Positions 20,731 to 33,790 of a stretch of 64,000 nucleotides of DNA are shown one piece after another. The notes under the pieces were generated by a model that had not been told where the DNA came from, made no database searches, and worked only from the letters and a program-made list of their open reading frames with translations. Numbering within the stretch: the stretch's first letter is position 1; every line of letters starts with the position of its first letter. This DNA comes from Begonia masoniana (Eukaryota; Streptophyta; Magnoliopsida; Cucurbitales; Begoniaceae): the NCBI GenBank assembly GCA_022432975.1, contig CM039502.1, forward strand, positions 71,880,573 through 71,944,572. The letters are read 5' to 3'. Both the position numbers and the translations under genes were made by a program.

Positions 20731-23700
20731 ATGGTGCGTCGAGGAAATGACCGAGATGATACGATCAACCATCTTAAGAATTTTATTGCCCAACAGCCCA
20801 ACACATGAAGCGACAGGCCCAGCAGATGGAGAGACAGTCTCAGCAGTTGGGGTACCTTGATAGATCGTGAGGGCATTAGAGCCCGGGAGGCAGCGACTCC
20901 GGGTAATCGTGGTATGGAGAGATTCCAGAAGCTCCAACCTCCAGTGTTCAACAGACAGTCTACGGATCCCTCTTCGGCTGAGGAGTGGATTCGAACCATG
21001 AAGGATATGCTGGCCTACGCAAACATTAAGGACGGAGAGAAGGTGGCGTTGGTGAGTTACCACTTAGCGCTGGATGCTCAATTCTGGTGGGATTCTATTA
21101 AGGCAACCACCGACGTGATGATTATGAGTTGGGAGCGTTTCAAGATGATATTTTACAATAAATACTTCAGCTATACAGTGTGGGAGGCAAAGATGGTGGA
21201 GTTTATGCAATTGCGGCAGGTTGGCTCGATTGCCGATTATGTGAGGAGGTTTGAGGCTTTGTCCCGATTCGCGCTGCGTCACGTCAGTGTCAATGAGGAC
21301 AAGGTACATAGATTTGTACAGAGGCTTGGCCAAGAAATTCGGAAAAGTCTTACGATCTCAGGGGTGCAGAATGTATCCTACGACGAGATTGTAGCCAGAG
21401 CCCTTAAGATTGAGGCCGTCGAACAGAGCTATGTTAAATCAAGGGAGCCAGCTAGAGGCTTCTTTTGAGAGATCCACCCTAAGATCAGAAATAAGGGCTG
21501 GCAACCGAGAGGACAGCCACAACAACAACAACAGAGAGGCGTGAAAAGGCCTTTAGGGGGAGGCAACGATCGAGGGAAAGGCAAGCAGGTACAAGGGGCT
21601 TCTCAGATGCCTTGGTGCCCTAAGTGCCAGAGAGAACACAGTGGAGACTGTAGAATGGGCACGAATAAGTGCTATCGGTGTGGAGTAATGGGCCACTTCG
21701 TTAAAGATTGCCCAAAACAGAGCCGTGAGCAGTCAGGCCCAGACCAGAGGAGGATTATGTCGAGGATCTTTGCATTTATCGAGCCTGGTGATATTGATGA
21801 CGAGGCTCAGACCTCGGTGATAGTAGGTACTATATTGATTATGGGAGTAGCTGTATTTTCTTTGATAGACACGGGGCTACGCACTCTTTTGTTTCTACTG
21901 CTTGCATGTCTAGACTGAAGCTTGTGCCTGAGATAGCAGAATGCGAATATAGTGTGATGCTACCTTCAGGAGAGCGTATGCAGTCAGGTCAAGTTGTCCA
22001 GGGCAATATTGTCTCAGTCGGGAACAGTACCCTTTATGCTCTCCTGATTGTTATTGGCATAGAGATCTATGATCTTATCTTAAGGATGGACTGACTATCA
22101 CAGCACTTCGCCACCATCGATTGTCGATCCGGGATTGTGACCTTTCGACCCCCGGGTAAAGCAGAGTTTTCTTATCAGGCGATGAACCGATTGAGTGGAT
22201 TGCCTATCTCTTATTCCATGAAGGTCAACGAGCAGTTTAAAGGTGAGTGCTCTATTTATTTGGCCGTAGTATTTGATACTCAGTTGCTCAGCGGAGTAAA
22301 GTCGAGTGACATTCCTATAGTCAGAGAATTCTATGAGATATTTCTTGATGATCTTCCCGGATTACCGCCGGATAAGGAGATCGAATTTGTCATTGATGTA
22401 TATCCGAGCTCCGCGCCAGTGTCTAAAAATCCATACAAATTGGCGCCTGCTGAATTGAGAGAGTTAAAAACTTAGCTTGAGGAGTTGCTGGATAAGGAAC
22501 CCAGCTTTTCACCCTGGGGTGCGCCCGTTCTGTTTGTCAAGAAGAAAGACGGGACCTTCAGGATGTGTGTGGATTACAGGGAGCTGAATAAGCTCACAGT
22601 GAAGAATAAGTATCCACTGCCTTGGATAGATGATTTGTTTGACCAGCTGCAAGGTGCTCGAGTGTTTTCCAGGATCGACCTACGCTCGAGTTACTATCAG
22701 TTGAAGGTCCGGAAGGAAGATGTTCAGAAGACGGCGTTCCGAACGAGGTACGGGCATTATGAGTTCCTTGTTATGTCTTTTGGACTTACTAATGCCCCTG
22801 CAGCATTTATAGATTTGATGAACCGCGTCTTCAAGGATTATCTGGATAAGTTCGTGGTGGTTTTCATCGACGATATTCTGATTTATTCTAAGACGAAGGA
22901 AGAGCATGAAGAGCAATTAAGGATTGTTCTCGGAATTTTACAACGACACCAGCTTTATCCGAAGTTCTCTAAATGCGAGTTTTGGCTGGATAGGGTCAGT
23001 TTTCTTGGCCATATCATATCACAGGAAGGAGTTTCTGTGGATCCGAGCAAAATTCAGGTGGTCAGAGATTGGTCACAGCCTAAGAACGTGCGTGAAGTGC
23101 GTGGATTTTTCGGGTTGACTGGTTACTATCGGAAGTTCATAGAGGGATTTTCGAAGATTGCAGTTCCTCTTTCACGCTTGACTCGGAAGAACGAGAAGTT
23201 TATATGGTCGGCTGCTTGTGACAACAGTTTTATGGAGTTGAAGCAGAAGTTGACCACCGCTCCAGTTCTAACGCTACCTGTTGAAGGTAATAAATTCAGT
23301 ATATACTGTGATGCGTCTAGAGTTGGACTTGGTTGTGTATTGATGCAGGAAGGAAAGGTTATCGCGTATGCTTTTCGGCAGTTTAAGCCGAATGAGCAGA
23401 ACTATCCCACGCATGATCTGGAGTTAACAGCAGTGGTCTTCGCACTGAAGATTTGGAGACATTATCTATATGTGCAGCAGTGCGAGATATTTTCTGACCA
23501 CAAAAGCTTGAAGTATTTATTTACGCAAAAGGAGCTTAATATGCGACAGAGAAGGTGGCTAGAGTTCGTCAAAGATTATGATTTCGATATTAAATACCAC
23601 CCAGGAAAGGCGATCAAGGTCGCTGATACTTTGAGCCGAATGCCTACTGCGAGTCAGCCTTCACTTGCAGCGATGTAGGTTACGTTGCGGTCTGAGATCG

Positions 23701-24971
23701 AGAAGTTTGATGTGGAGATTGTGACAGAGTTGTCCAGTATGCTCACCAACATTTCTCTCAAGCTAACTATTCTAGATAAGATACGTGAAGCTCAGTAGAA
23801 AGATGTAGAGTGTGAGGAGCTTCGATTGAGCATGACATCTGGAGACCTGTTGGAGTTTAACTTGTCAGATGATGGTATTCTGAAGTTCAAGCATAGGTGG
23901 TACGTGCCTAATGATGAGGAGCTAAAGAAGGAGATATTGGCCGAGGCGCATTCTTCAGCATACTCTGTGCATCCAGGAAGCACTAAAATGTACAGGGATT
24001 GAAAGCAACATTTTTGGTGGCCGAACATGAAGAGAGAGGTCGCCAAGTACGTTGAAACCTGTTTAGTTTGTCAACAGGTTAAGGCCAAGCATCAGAAGCC
24101 GGCCGGAACATTACAGCCACTGCCGATTCCGGAGTGGAAATGGGAGCAGATCTCCACGGATTTTATTGTGGGGCTCCCGAGGACAACGAAGGGGCATGAT
24201 GGCATCTAGGTGATCGTGGATCGATTGACAAAGTCGGCTCACTTCTTAGCTGTGAAGATAACATCTTCTATGGATCAGCTCGCCGAGCTTTATGTGCAGG
24301 AGGTTGTTAGATTACACGGAGTGCCAGTTTCTATTGTCTCAGATCGAGATCCGAGGTTTACATCGAAGTTTTGGAAGAGTTTGCACAGAGCTATGGAGAC
24401 TCAGCTAAATTTCAGCACGACATTCCATTCTAAGACTGACGGTTAGACAGAGAGAACGAATCAGATTCTGGAGGATATGCTCAGAGCCTGTGTGTTGGAA
24501 TTTCAGGGATCATGGAGCAGGTATTTGCCACTGATCGATTTCTCTTACAACAACAGCTTCCAGACCACCATTGGTATGGCTCCTTATGAAGCTTTGTATG
24601 GTCGTAAGTGTAGATCTCCACTGTATTGGGACGAGGTCGGTGAAGCTAGTATTGTTGGTCCCGAAATTCTACAGCAAACGGCAGAGAAGATTGCCGTTAT
24701 TCGACAGCGTATCGAGTTAGCTCTGAGTCGACAGAAGAGCTATGCTGACACAAGACGGAGGGAGCTGGAATTCGAAGAAGGTGATGAGGTTTATTTGAAG
24801 GTTTCTCCGTTTAATGGTGTAATGCGATTCGGAAGGAAGGGCAAGCTAAACCCTCGATATGTGGGGCCCTTTCCTATTTTGAAGAAAATCGGAAAGATGG
24901 CGTATCGACTACAGCTTCCAGCTTCAATGGAAGGCATCCACGATGTATTTCACATGTCTATGCTTCGAAAG
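20731..24971 (+). pseudogene. E2 gag-pol, heavily mutated
   Basis: Reads in order: capsid; one clear CCHC knuckle (near 21680); a protease broken by a frameshift in its active-site motif (near 21870); RT with an intact F-I-D-D box (near 22870); RNase H; and integrase to shortly before the C-terminal tail. Stops include TGA 21466, TGA 22092, TAG 22473, TAG 23676, TAG 23797, TGA 24000, TAG 24207 and TAG 24444, mostly explained by C-to-T or G-to-A changes. Frameshifts lie near 20800, 20860 and 21870. An in-frame gap near 22497 removes residues before the first RT block. The tail is lost with the deletion near 27415. No product is expected. Confidence 0.93.
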
Positions 24972-25194
24972 TGTCACGACCCTAATACTGTACCCAATTT
25001 CCGTACTATATATTATTTATTTATTTATTTTTTATCCTAATCAATACGTTAAATAAACTCTAAGCGGAACCTAAACCGAAATCAAAACCAGAATCGAAAT
25101 CGGAATTGAATTCTAACTTTTAAAACAATTTAAATAAAACTTAAAACCATTTAATTAATACTTAAATTAATTAATTTAAAATAATTAAAAATCG

Positions 25195-25385
25195 TCGCCA
25201 GGGGCAAAATGGAATTTCGCCCCAATATGCAGAGGCGATTGCAACAGGCGACCAGTCGCCTGTTGCAAATCGCCAGTGGCAATCAATCGCCACATTTGTG
25301 GCGACTGGTCGCCACACTCCCTGGAAATTTCCAGGGAGTGGCGACCATCTGGCGACCATATCGCCCCCTAGGCGAATGGTCGCCA
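25195..25385 (-). other. hairpin cluster in minus solo LTR
   Basis: Includes GGCGATTGCAACAGGCGA paired with its near-complement (25234-25274) and the perfect 24-bp palindrome at 25316-25339 centred on GGAAATTTCC. It sits about 225-415 bp from the LTR's 3' end, as in E2 and 55661-58260. Confidence 0.75.
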
Positions 25386-25882
25386 ACTCCTCTGCCCCCT
25401 CTCTTTTTTCTTTCCCTTCTTCTTTCCTTGATCTTCTCTATACACTTAACACCTCCTTCACCATTTCACTAACAAAATCATCAAACATACTCACTCAAAA
25501 TCTCACTTTACCAATCGCCCCAAAATAACGACTCGAAACACATTTAAAACATAACCTATTTTCATGGAAACAAACCGCATGGATATGTTTAAAACCTAAA
25601 CAAACCCTCCTGTTTTGAAATCAACAAAAGATTATAAAATCCATTTCCAATACATTTCAAAACATCGATATGTAAACCTATCAACTACCAGTTCTCAAAC
25701 ATCCTAAAATTTCTATACAATTATCAATCCAAAACATCCTAAAAATCCCAAAATCTATACATACGTCCCCACGGGTCAGGTAAGCGTCGACTGCGCCAGC
25801 ACATCATCGCAACCATCCTTCGTCAACTGAACTCATGTCTCAGGAGGAGGCATCTCGTCCTCACCTGTTTCCTCGTAATCAC

Positions 25883-26420
25883 CTACACTATACAACACAC
25901 TATGAGATAAAAATCTTAGTAAGGCTCGTAAATGCAAATGCTATGCTATGTTATGCTATGCTATGCTATGCACTATAGGTGTCACCGAGATCCTATCCCC
26001 CTAACCAGAGAGAGCTCATCCAGCGGGCGGACTACTCTTTCCAGCTAGAGGAGGGGGGTGCACGCTTACAACACGTACAGCCGTACCTGAGCCCCACCTC
26101 GCGTGACCTGTAACTGTATGCCTTGCGGCCTGTAAACTGTATGCCTTACGGCCGTTTTCTTTGCATTATCTTTAAAATATCGTATGGAAATTCATTTTCT
26201 TGCTTTTCTTTAAAACACGTGATGCATGAACAGTTTATATCATAAAGTAAACAACCACACATGTACCATCAAGACTATAAATACATAACCTATAACCTAT
26301 AAAACAACTAAACCTGTCTACCCAATCAGAGCAAATAAACATACGCATCTCCAAAACTCCTCGAGACGACCACGACATACGGTGTAGGCCAATCGGCCAG
26401 AGAAGATCACGAGAACTTAC
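25883..26420 (-). other. predicted LTR leader intron 2 (minus solo LTR)
   Basis: GAG|GTAAGT starting at 26420 and AGTGTAG|G ending at 25883 on the minus strand. The mini-exon is 26465-26421 (45 nt). Confidence 0.48.
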
Positions 26421-28238
26421 CTCGTGTCCAAAGCAGCTCAAGCTCCGTCCACGAGCGTTGTTTGTCTGAGGCAAAACATAATATCGACGTTAAAACGAGT
26501 TTAAACTATCGATCGCCCAAATTTACAAAACCTTAACTACGGAACTTCCTAAAGTTCTAATCCAATTCATTGAGCTATTTACTCGAGCAATTTACGCTCG
26601 GCACCTAAATTTCTAAATTATGAGTTTTCCCTAAAATCTCGAAATTTCACAAATTCTAACATTTTTTCTAAATCAATTAGATTAGTCCAATAACGTCCAA
26701 TACGTTCAATATATACTTAATTGCAGCAAATCTATAAATTTCGAATCCTAAATCTCGTTTTTAATCGAAACCCTAAACGAACCCTAATTGGTTTAACTCT
26801 ATGAAACTCAGAATTTAACGCTCTAAAACTATGGAATCATACCTAGAGCGTCGATTGGAGGAGAAAACGTGAAGAAAACGGAACGATTGAAGGACGAACG
26901 GAGGTTGGAAATGGAGGAATGCGTCGACGGCGAGGGAGAGGAAACTCTCTGGTTCGTGAATTGCCAGAGAAGAAAAGAAGAAGTGAGGGAGAGAAGAGAG
27001 AAGTTTGTTTTTAATATAATTTGGTTGGCAAAATTACCATTTTGCCCTTAGTACATATTTTATATTTGTTTCGTCTTTCGTTTCGTCAATCAGCTAACTA
27101 TTCGGATTCTCAAAATTTTCTTATTTCACCATTATATCCAACTTATTATTAGGGTCCTAATAAAACTATCCGTTCACAAAACGGACCTCGTTTACTATTT
27201 TTACTAAAACGTCCTTTGTATTACGAGAAACTTAATTACTCGGAATATAGCGTTATTACTCCGAAAATTCTCGTAAATTTCTTAAAATTTCAATTAATAA
27301 TTAGGATCATTATGGCGCTTCTTTTTCGTAAAACGAGTTTGATTTGACATATTTATAAAAATGCCAATATATATTATAATATAAAATTCCGTACAGGCCG
27401 GATATTACAGAAAGTGTCTACGCTTGGTGATTTTGAACAGGAGGAAATGTTAAGTTTTTAAACGGATCCACGCGGTTTGTTTTTATGAAGTCGGGTTATG
27501 TTTTAAATGCGTTTTGAGTCGTCTATAACTGGCGGTTGGTGAAGTGTGAAATGGGTGAGGTTTGAGCGATTGTATATTACGTGTTTATGGAGTGATTTAT
27601 GTCTAATTATTAGTGTGTATATGTGTAACGCCCCCGAACCCGCCCTGGCTCGGAGCGCTACTTAGCTCACTAATCCCACGTTAAAGCTTAATTTAAAATA
27701 ACATTGACATAGCTGTCTAGACTTCCTAATTTCCCTAAATCCTAACCTTGAAGCACCACGGCGTACTTCCCGAAAATTTCGGCAAAGTAACACCTGAAAA
27801 TAGCGCCTCCAAAATGCTAAGTACCTGCACACAGCCCAATCTCAACCAAATCCAGAATACCTATACTCAACTATCCAACATACGAAATGAGAAATCTCCA
27901 AATAGCAGTAAAGAAGGAAACTAAAGAGGGAAACTAAAATACAAACATTCCTAAGTGGAGAAAGTCCACAGTACAGAGCGACACATCACCCTTAACTATG
28001 ATTATACACACCAAATACAAATAGCTATGCAATAACTCTAACACCAAATAGACAACTCTACAAACCACCAAAATAATTGTAAATTATACACGACCCCAAA
28101 ATACTGTTCCACCCACGTCTTTCCGAAGACCATGGTCGAGACGCCCCGACAACTGCCCGCACCGGCACGCCCCGTACATCTCCGACTGCTCCCAAGTCCT
28201 GGCTGACTCACATAGCTCACCTGTACCCGCGTCGTTAC

Positions 28239-29135
28239 CTACACCACAGAACACACACACACACGTAAGCTTACGCTTAGCAAGTAGGGAGTAACAAATA
28301 ATAACAATAACAATGCACACACCATCCTACCCTAACACAACAACACAACACCACCCAATGCAACTCAACAAACTGACTCAACATAACACGACAACACACA
28401 ATGCAATCAACCTAATACATGCAGTTTCTATCACTCAGTTGTGCTTATTCGCTGTTCGTTGCATTACTCTTGCTTTAATCTTTCTTAAGCCGTGTGGAAC
28501 GAGTTGGCACACATCCCATAACCGTCTAGGATGGCCACACTCGAACCACCATCCTTCATAGAGTACCCCTCGGGGTGCTACTACCAGCAACCTCATCCCG
28601 ACAAGGCACACTATTCAGGATTATATGTCTTAGCCAACCGTCTCTTATAGAGTACCCCTCGGGGTGCTACTACCAGCAACCTCATCCCGACAAGGCACCT
28701 ATTCGAGATGCAATACAAGTTTTAACAGGCCCTCTCTCATAGGGTACCCCTCGGGGTGCCACTGCAAGCACCTCATCCCGACAAGGCACACTATTTGAGA
28801 TCTCAAGTTCCCTTCGGAGTGCCACTGCAAGCACTGTATCCCGACAAGGAACATTATTATCTGATTACGTTCACCCTCACAATGCCAACTATGCCAATGC
28901 TCGTACCTAGCGTGATATACAATGATGCATGCTTCAAATATGCCATAGCGAACAAAACGACCAACACAACGCCAAATGTAACAACCAACACAACCACAAC
29001 CATGCTTGACCGACAAAGAAGACAACCAAACATCAACAACAAATAACCAACAAGGAAGACGGCCAAACAACAAACAAATAAATCCTACCGTTCCGTGGTG
29101 TAGGCCCGAAGGCAAAACAAACGTCCTCTACTTAC
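28239..29135 (-). other. predicted LTR leader intron 2 (27624 LTR)
   Basis: Donor and acceptor-like sites as in the sister copy 13851-17262. This interval is 897 nt and contains the ~90-bp repeat array instead of the 41-bp minisatellite. Confidence 0.42.
28561..28860. repeat. ~90-bp tandem repeat, three copies plus a fragment
   Basis: Units starting near 28561, 28650 and 28742 share GTACCCCTCGGGGTGC, itself a hairpin, and a CATCCCGACAAGGCAC box. A fourth, partial unit is near 28806. Occupies the place of the 41-bp array in the sister LTR. Confidence 0.88.
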
Positions 29136-30861
29136 CTGAACTCTGGCACCGCACTTACTCGCTTTGGCTATGTACATTTGCCCACTCGGTAACCTATCAC
29201 ATTCACAAAATTCACTTGAGCATCACTATTCACTTCAAAGAATATTTAAACTAACTCTAACTACAATTAATCACACTTCATTCAAATTAAGCCTATTTTC
29301 ACCAATTAACTCTCAAACTACTATTTCTAGCCTAATCCAATTAAAACCTAACTAAATGGGCCACTAATTTGGGTTCGGTAAAAACCGACCCGAAACTTCA
29401 AGCGCGCGTAACTTTTACGTCGGTTATCGGAATCGAACGATTCCAGCGGCCACGTACTCCTCTAATAACCTATTTTAACCAGTCAAAAGGAATTTCAAAA
29501 CAAATAACCCTAGCTAGGTCAATTAACAGAAAACCCGAACTGCCCCTTAACCGGAAATTTCACCATTTCCGATTTTCCATCAAATTCCACTCATTTTCTT
29601 ACCAATCAACCACTTATACGCTCAATTAACCTAAACTAACACAAATTAGGGTTTCCAAATCCAGAAACCCGAAATGCCCAATTCGGGCTTGCTGTATTTT
29701 CGCCAAATCCGAGCTTCCCGATGCTCGGCAATCTTTGCCGGCATTAAGCTCGGCAAGATGACGCCGAGAACATCCAAAAACGGCCGGCGATCGGAGCCCT
29801 AGCAGCTCGGCGATCCCCGGCCTAAAATCGAACCGAAACAGGGCACAGAAAATCGAACATACCGTGCGGTTTTGTGCACGGAAACGGGCCGAAAATGGCA
29901 GCCCTGGCTGCGCCGCCGACGTCTGGCCGGAGAACGCCGGAGTTGCCGGTGGTTTGAACGGCGATCGTCGCTCGCGTCCCTCCTTCTTCGCTCGGGTGCT
30001 CGGGTTCGAGCTCGAACAGATAGCTTCAGCTATCTGTTTGTTGTTTTTTTTTTTATATATAATAATAATAATAATAATAATACATTAAAACTAACATTAA
30101 TAACAATAATACCATTTTGCCCTTCCGTTAAATCCCGTCCTTAATTTATAAATTTCGTAAATTGACTCTCATCCCGTACTCAGCTTAATTTACTCCAATT
30201 AATAAACCAATTAGTTTAACCAACTTACTCACTTTTCTTTTCTTTTAATTATCCATTTATTCTCTCAAATTTCCTTTAAAAAAAAACCTGGGTGTTACAA
30301 TATGTGGTGAGGAATGTGTGCAGGGAAGAAGGTGAATGAAAGAAAAAGGGAGAGGCGAGCTCCCTGGAATTTCGGATTCCAGGGAGGTTGCCGATCGATC
30401 GCCTAAGGAGGGGATCTATCGGCAACGAAGGACGCCGCTCTCTGGAAAATCCAGAGAGCATGGCGACCGATCGCCCAAGGACTGGGCAATCGATCGCCTG
30501 GCGATCGATCGAGGGGCGATCGATCGCCCACGCGAGGGGCGATCGAGCGCCCCTCCAGTTTTTGGTTCAGGCGATCGATCGCCTGTTAATGGGGAGATCG
30601 ATCGCCCCTGCAATTTTCGGGACAATGTCCCTTTTGCCCCTCTGTCATTTGGCCGATTGTTTTATTTGTTTAGTTGTGTTTAATTAATTGTTTTAAGTTT
30701 TATTTCGACTGTTTTAAGCGTTGTTTAAGTGGTTTTAAGAATAATTTCGAACGGTTTTAACAATTTAGCCTACAATTTAAATTCCGCTCAATTGTCACAA
30801 AGTATTTAAGGATTAAAAAAAAATTACGGGAAAATAAGGGTATAGTGTAAGGGTCGCTACA

Positions 30862-31000
30862 ATCACAATCTCACTCCCTTAGGGCTTTGACGTCTTCTTC
30901 TGCCACGCTTCCAATTGATCTCCAACTCTGATACCATTTGTAAAATATTGTAGTACAATATTATCCACTTATTGGCGAAAGATGAGAAAGTGGCCGACCA
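30862..31000 (-). mobile_element. decayed copia fragment, copy A (segment 3)
   Basis: Continues copy A after E2 and matches about 33670-33780. CTCTGATACCA near 30926 is the reverse complement of an initiator-Met primer site, which would place a 5' LTR to the right on the minus strand. That LTR is not recognisable. Confidence 0.6.
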
Positions 31001-31965
31001 AACCACAATCAATAATCCCAAAAATAAGAACAACACGACCCCTGAACCAAAGCCACACTGCTCCGACAATCGTTGTCGGAGAAGAAGAGGCTCGGTCATG
31101 CCCCAACATACTCCTCGTCTGCATGCGAATCATCAAGGCTTTCCCCCAATTTGAAATAATCTCCATTGTTGCCGTCCCTTTCTATTCTCAGCCTCAGCTC
31201 CGTCACCACGTCTTCTCCTCCATGTGCACCGCAATTTTTTAATCGAAAATCTAACTAGGGATGCCAGTTAAAAAGTAAAATGTATCGATTGACCAAATTT
31301 AAAGGTGGACGAATCAGCTGTAAACACTCTCATACTTTAGGGGAAAATTAATATTTACGTTAAATAATAATAGTAATGTAAATTACAAAACATGTTTAAT
31401 AATAATAATAAAATACACTTTATATCCCAACTTAGATAACAAATAAATTTGGCTTTACAAGTCTCAAATATTAAGTGGCTCATTGTCACATGGATCAATA
31501 CCTATTTTATTTTTGTATTTTTTAATACTATAGCTAAGATGATGAAATTGATCGTGAATATATTAAGTGGTTTTAGAACAAGCTAAGATGGTGAAATTGA
31601 TCTTGAGAGTGTAAAAACATTTTATCAATGATCCAAAACCAAGGTACAAAGGTAGTGAAGCAATTGAGAATTCTTCTTCTATCGAATTTGGCTTTATGAA
31701 GCGAAAACTTTCTTTGCAAAAAAAGAAAGTATACTCTTTTTGAAAAAACAAAGATAAATCTTATTACGATTAAGTATTATGTGTCCAATAAGTAAATATA
31801 ATGGACATTTGTATGTATAAATAAATAAATCTTATCAATTAATGTCATATTTACATTTAGAGATGCTTTTAAAATTCATAAAAATTTCATGGTCATTAAT
31901 ATCAACTTTATATAAACATATATATTGTGTATATATATATATGAAATAATATATATGCAGTAATA
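31001..31965. other. AT-rich spacer, no gene recognised
   Basis: Between the two copia copies. It contains the palindrome CCGACAATCGTTGTCGG near 31055 and AT-rich runs. No supported gene. Confidence 0.4.
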
Positions 31966-32884
31966 GTCTAAATAAGTTTATAAATTGTGAAAAAAAATGA
32001 ATATATTTTATGCAATATGATTAGACAAAAATTGAGAGCTCTTGAAAAGTGAAAAGTCATATCTTTTCCTGATTTAATTTGACGATCGTTCTTGCTTGAA
32101 AAAGAGATTTTTCATGAGTTGATTGCAGCTCTCTTCATAAATTATAAGAATGTAATCTCACAAATCCATTCTCGAGATAAGAAGATTACCGGAGAAAATT
32201 AGCAATTTTACGGTGTTGACATTTACAAGAAGAAATGAGATTCGATAAAAGCTGTAAAATCAGACACAAGTTGTGTAGCTAGGTGTGGGCAGAACCTAAC
32301 CGACCCGGTTGAAGGAGGGGTTAAAATCTAACTGGTCGGTTTTTAACAATTTTCTTGGTTCCGGTTTGATTTTCGGTTGGAGGTCAAAACGAAAAATCGA
32401 ACTGAATTCCTAATTTTAAAGGACCCTGTCGAAAATGCAGCCATTTACGACTGCGAAGAACTGTGAGTCCTCCCCGACCCCGAGACGTGACTTCACCCGA
32501 GAGTCTGCGACTACTAGTGATTGTGAGTCCTCCCCAAGACCCTGATTGGCCGACTTCAGCCCAAGACGGCGAGGCCCCTTCCGTGCGGCCGTGCGAGTTG
32601 GGACTTGCGACTGCATCTGCAAGTCGAGCGACGACGACGCCGCTTGAGTCTCACCCTGCGACGTGAAAAGAGCAGAATAAATGTAGAATTTTTGTAAGGA
32701 ATAATCTTGTTCACGGGAAACATTTCACATTTGGGCTATTTATTAGCCATACAAAACACAAACTATTAAATAAGAAGATCAATTCTTTAGCTAACAATCC
32801 CATGAAAAATTAGATTTATTAACTAGCTAAATCCTAACAATTCTTCTCTTAAAATAATACGGAAAGCATTTAGTTTAAATTATT

Positions 32885-33010
32885 TTATGCATAGACTCCT
32901 AGCATTGCTCGCAATTTTAGGAAATCATCCCGCTTGAGAGGTTTTGTCATCACATCAGCTATTTGCTCCAAAGTGTTGCGATGAACTAGCTCTACGGTAC
33001 TTGTTTCCTT
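32885..33010 (-). pseudogene. copia RNase H C-terminal remnant (copy B)
   Basis: Minus-strand frame with the EQIADVMTKPLKRDDF signature of copia Pol. Only the last ~40 residues remain. Confidence 0.8.
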
Positions 33011-33042
33011 CTTTTTTTGACAATTTTCTCTTTTTGTTCCCT

Positions 33043-33097
33043 TCTTCCTTCTTCCTTCTTCCTTCTTCCTTCTTCCTTCTTCCTTCTTCCTTCTTCT
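33043..33097. repeat. CTTCCTT heptamer microsatellite
   Basis: About eight tandem CTTCCTT units. Copy A has only about two units at the same place (near 12925), so the array expanded after the copies separated. Confidence 0.85.
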
Positions 33098-33790
33098 ATG
33101 GTTTGAAGGGAATAAAAAGGAGGTTTTTTTGGAAGAAAATAGCGTGTAGAGACGTTGAGAGAAGAAAGAGTTTTTCAACAATGATGGCGCGTGAATCCCT
33201 TACTTGGAGAAATTTTGCTGTCTTTTTACTCCCAAAAGTCATATTCCATGGACTTCGTGATTTCTATTGTTTTGATGATTTTCTCTGTTTGTTTCATTTT
33301 TCCATGGAGTTTTCTCTTTTCGGATTAATTTAAATTTTACAATTAAATCTTTTGCATCATCTCTTCAATTTTCATAATATGTGTATCTCATTTGACATCA
33401 TCTACACACAAATTATAGCAAAAATTATTTTAGTGCTATTAATTTGATATTTTCTAAAAATATAAATAAAATCAATTATTTCTTCAAAAATAAATATTGT
33501 TGTGGTAATATGTGGCAATTTACATAATGTTTTACCTAAATAATTTTCGACACAATATTAACTCAAAATATTTTTTTTCTAAGAGTTATCACGCACTTCT
33601 ATTAGTATGGACTGAGTGATCACAATCAGTAATATTTTAAATCATCATTGCCTCACGGAAGTGGGCTATCACAATCTCCTTTCCTTAGGGCCTTGACGTC
33701 TCCCTCTGCTACACTTCTGGTTAATCTCCGGCTCTAAAACCATTTGTAGAATCTTTTAGTACAATATTGTCCGCTTTTGGGCAGAACATA

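Larger units (their letters stand above)
24972..27409 (-). mobile_element. solo LTR (minus) inside E2 pol
   Basis: Perfect GAAAG duplications at 24967-24971 and 27410-27414. On the minus strand it runs TGTAATATCCGG to GGTCGTGACA, the same subfamily and direction of ends as 55661-58260. Predicted introns on the minus strand: 26842-26466 and 26420-25883, flanking a 45-nt mini-exon. A hairpin cluster lies at 25195-25385. Confidence 0.94.
27624..30299 (-). mobile_element. solo LTR (minus) inside E2 3' LTR
   Basis: TGTAACGCCCCC to GGTGTTACA with perfect ATATG duplications at 27619-27623 and 30300-30304. Same family as 13363-17788. On the minus strand a CAG|GTAAGT donor starts at 29135 and a GGTGTAG|G acceptor ends at 28239. 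An (AAT)n run is at 30058-30082. Confidence 0.94.
17992..30861 (+). mobile_element. E2: old long-LTR Ty3/Gypsy element, nested-into
   Basis: 5' LTR, primer site, decayed gag-pol and a truncated 3' LTR. Target duplication is ACCAC (17987-17991) versus ATCAC (30862-30866); the unbroken copia copy B reads ATCAC at the equivalent site, so the left copy mutated. One deletion removed the end of pol, the purine tract and about the first 1807 bp of the 3' LTR; the junction is near 27415-27421. Two solo LTRs lie within (24972-27409, 27624-30299). Same broad lineage as E1 but much older. Confidence 0.93.
27421..30861 (+). repeat. 3' LTR remnant of E2, interrupted
   Basis: 27421-27623 plus 30305-30861 match 19799-20562 of the 5' LTR (760 versus 764 bp). 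The 5' LTR keeps the empty site of the nested solo LTR near 19996-20000. The hairpin cluster is repeated at 30350-30615 with a few changes. Confidence 0.92.
31966..33790 (-). mobile_element. decayed Ty1/Copia fragment, copy B (uninterrupted)
   Basis: Same order and orientation as copy A: LTR-like part with its 5' edge at 32839, copia RNase H end, low-complexity leader, and a degraded primer-site region near 33730. It preserves the pre-insertion sequences for both the 13363-17788 solo LTR and E2. Whether the pair arose by duplication or two insertions is not settled. Confidence 0.7.

Noticed and set aside
31055..31072. Short palindrome CCGACAATCGTTGTCGG
   Set aside because: Isolated, no flanking structure or repeat; chance is likely.
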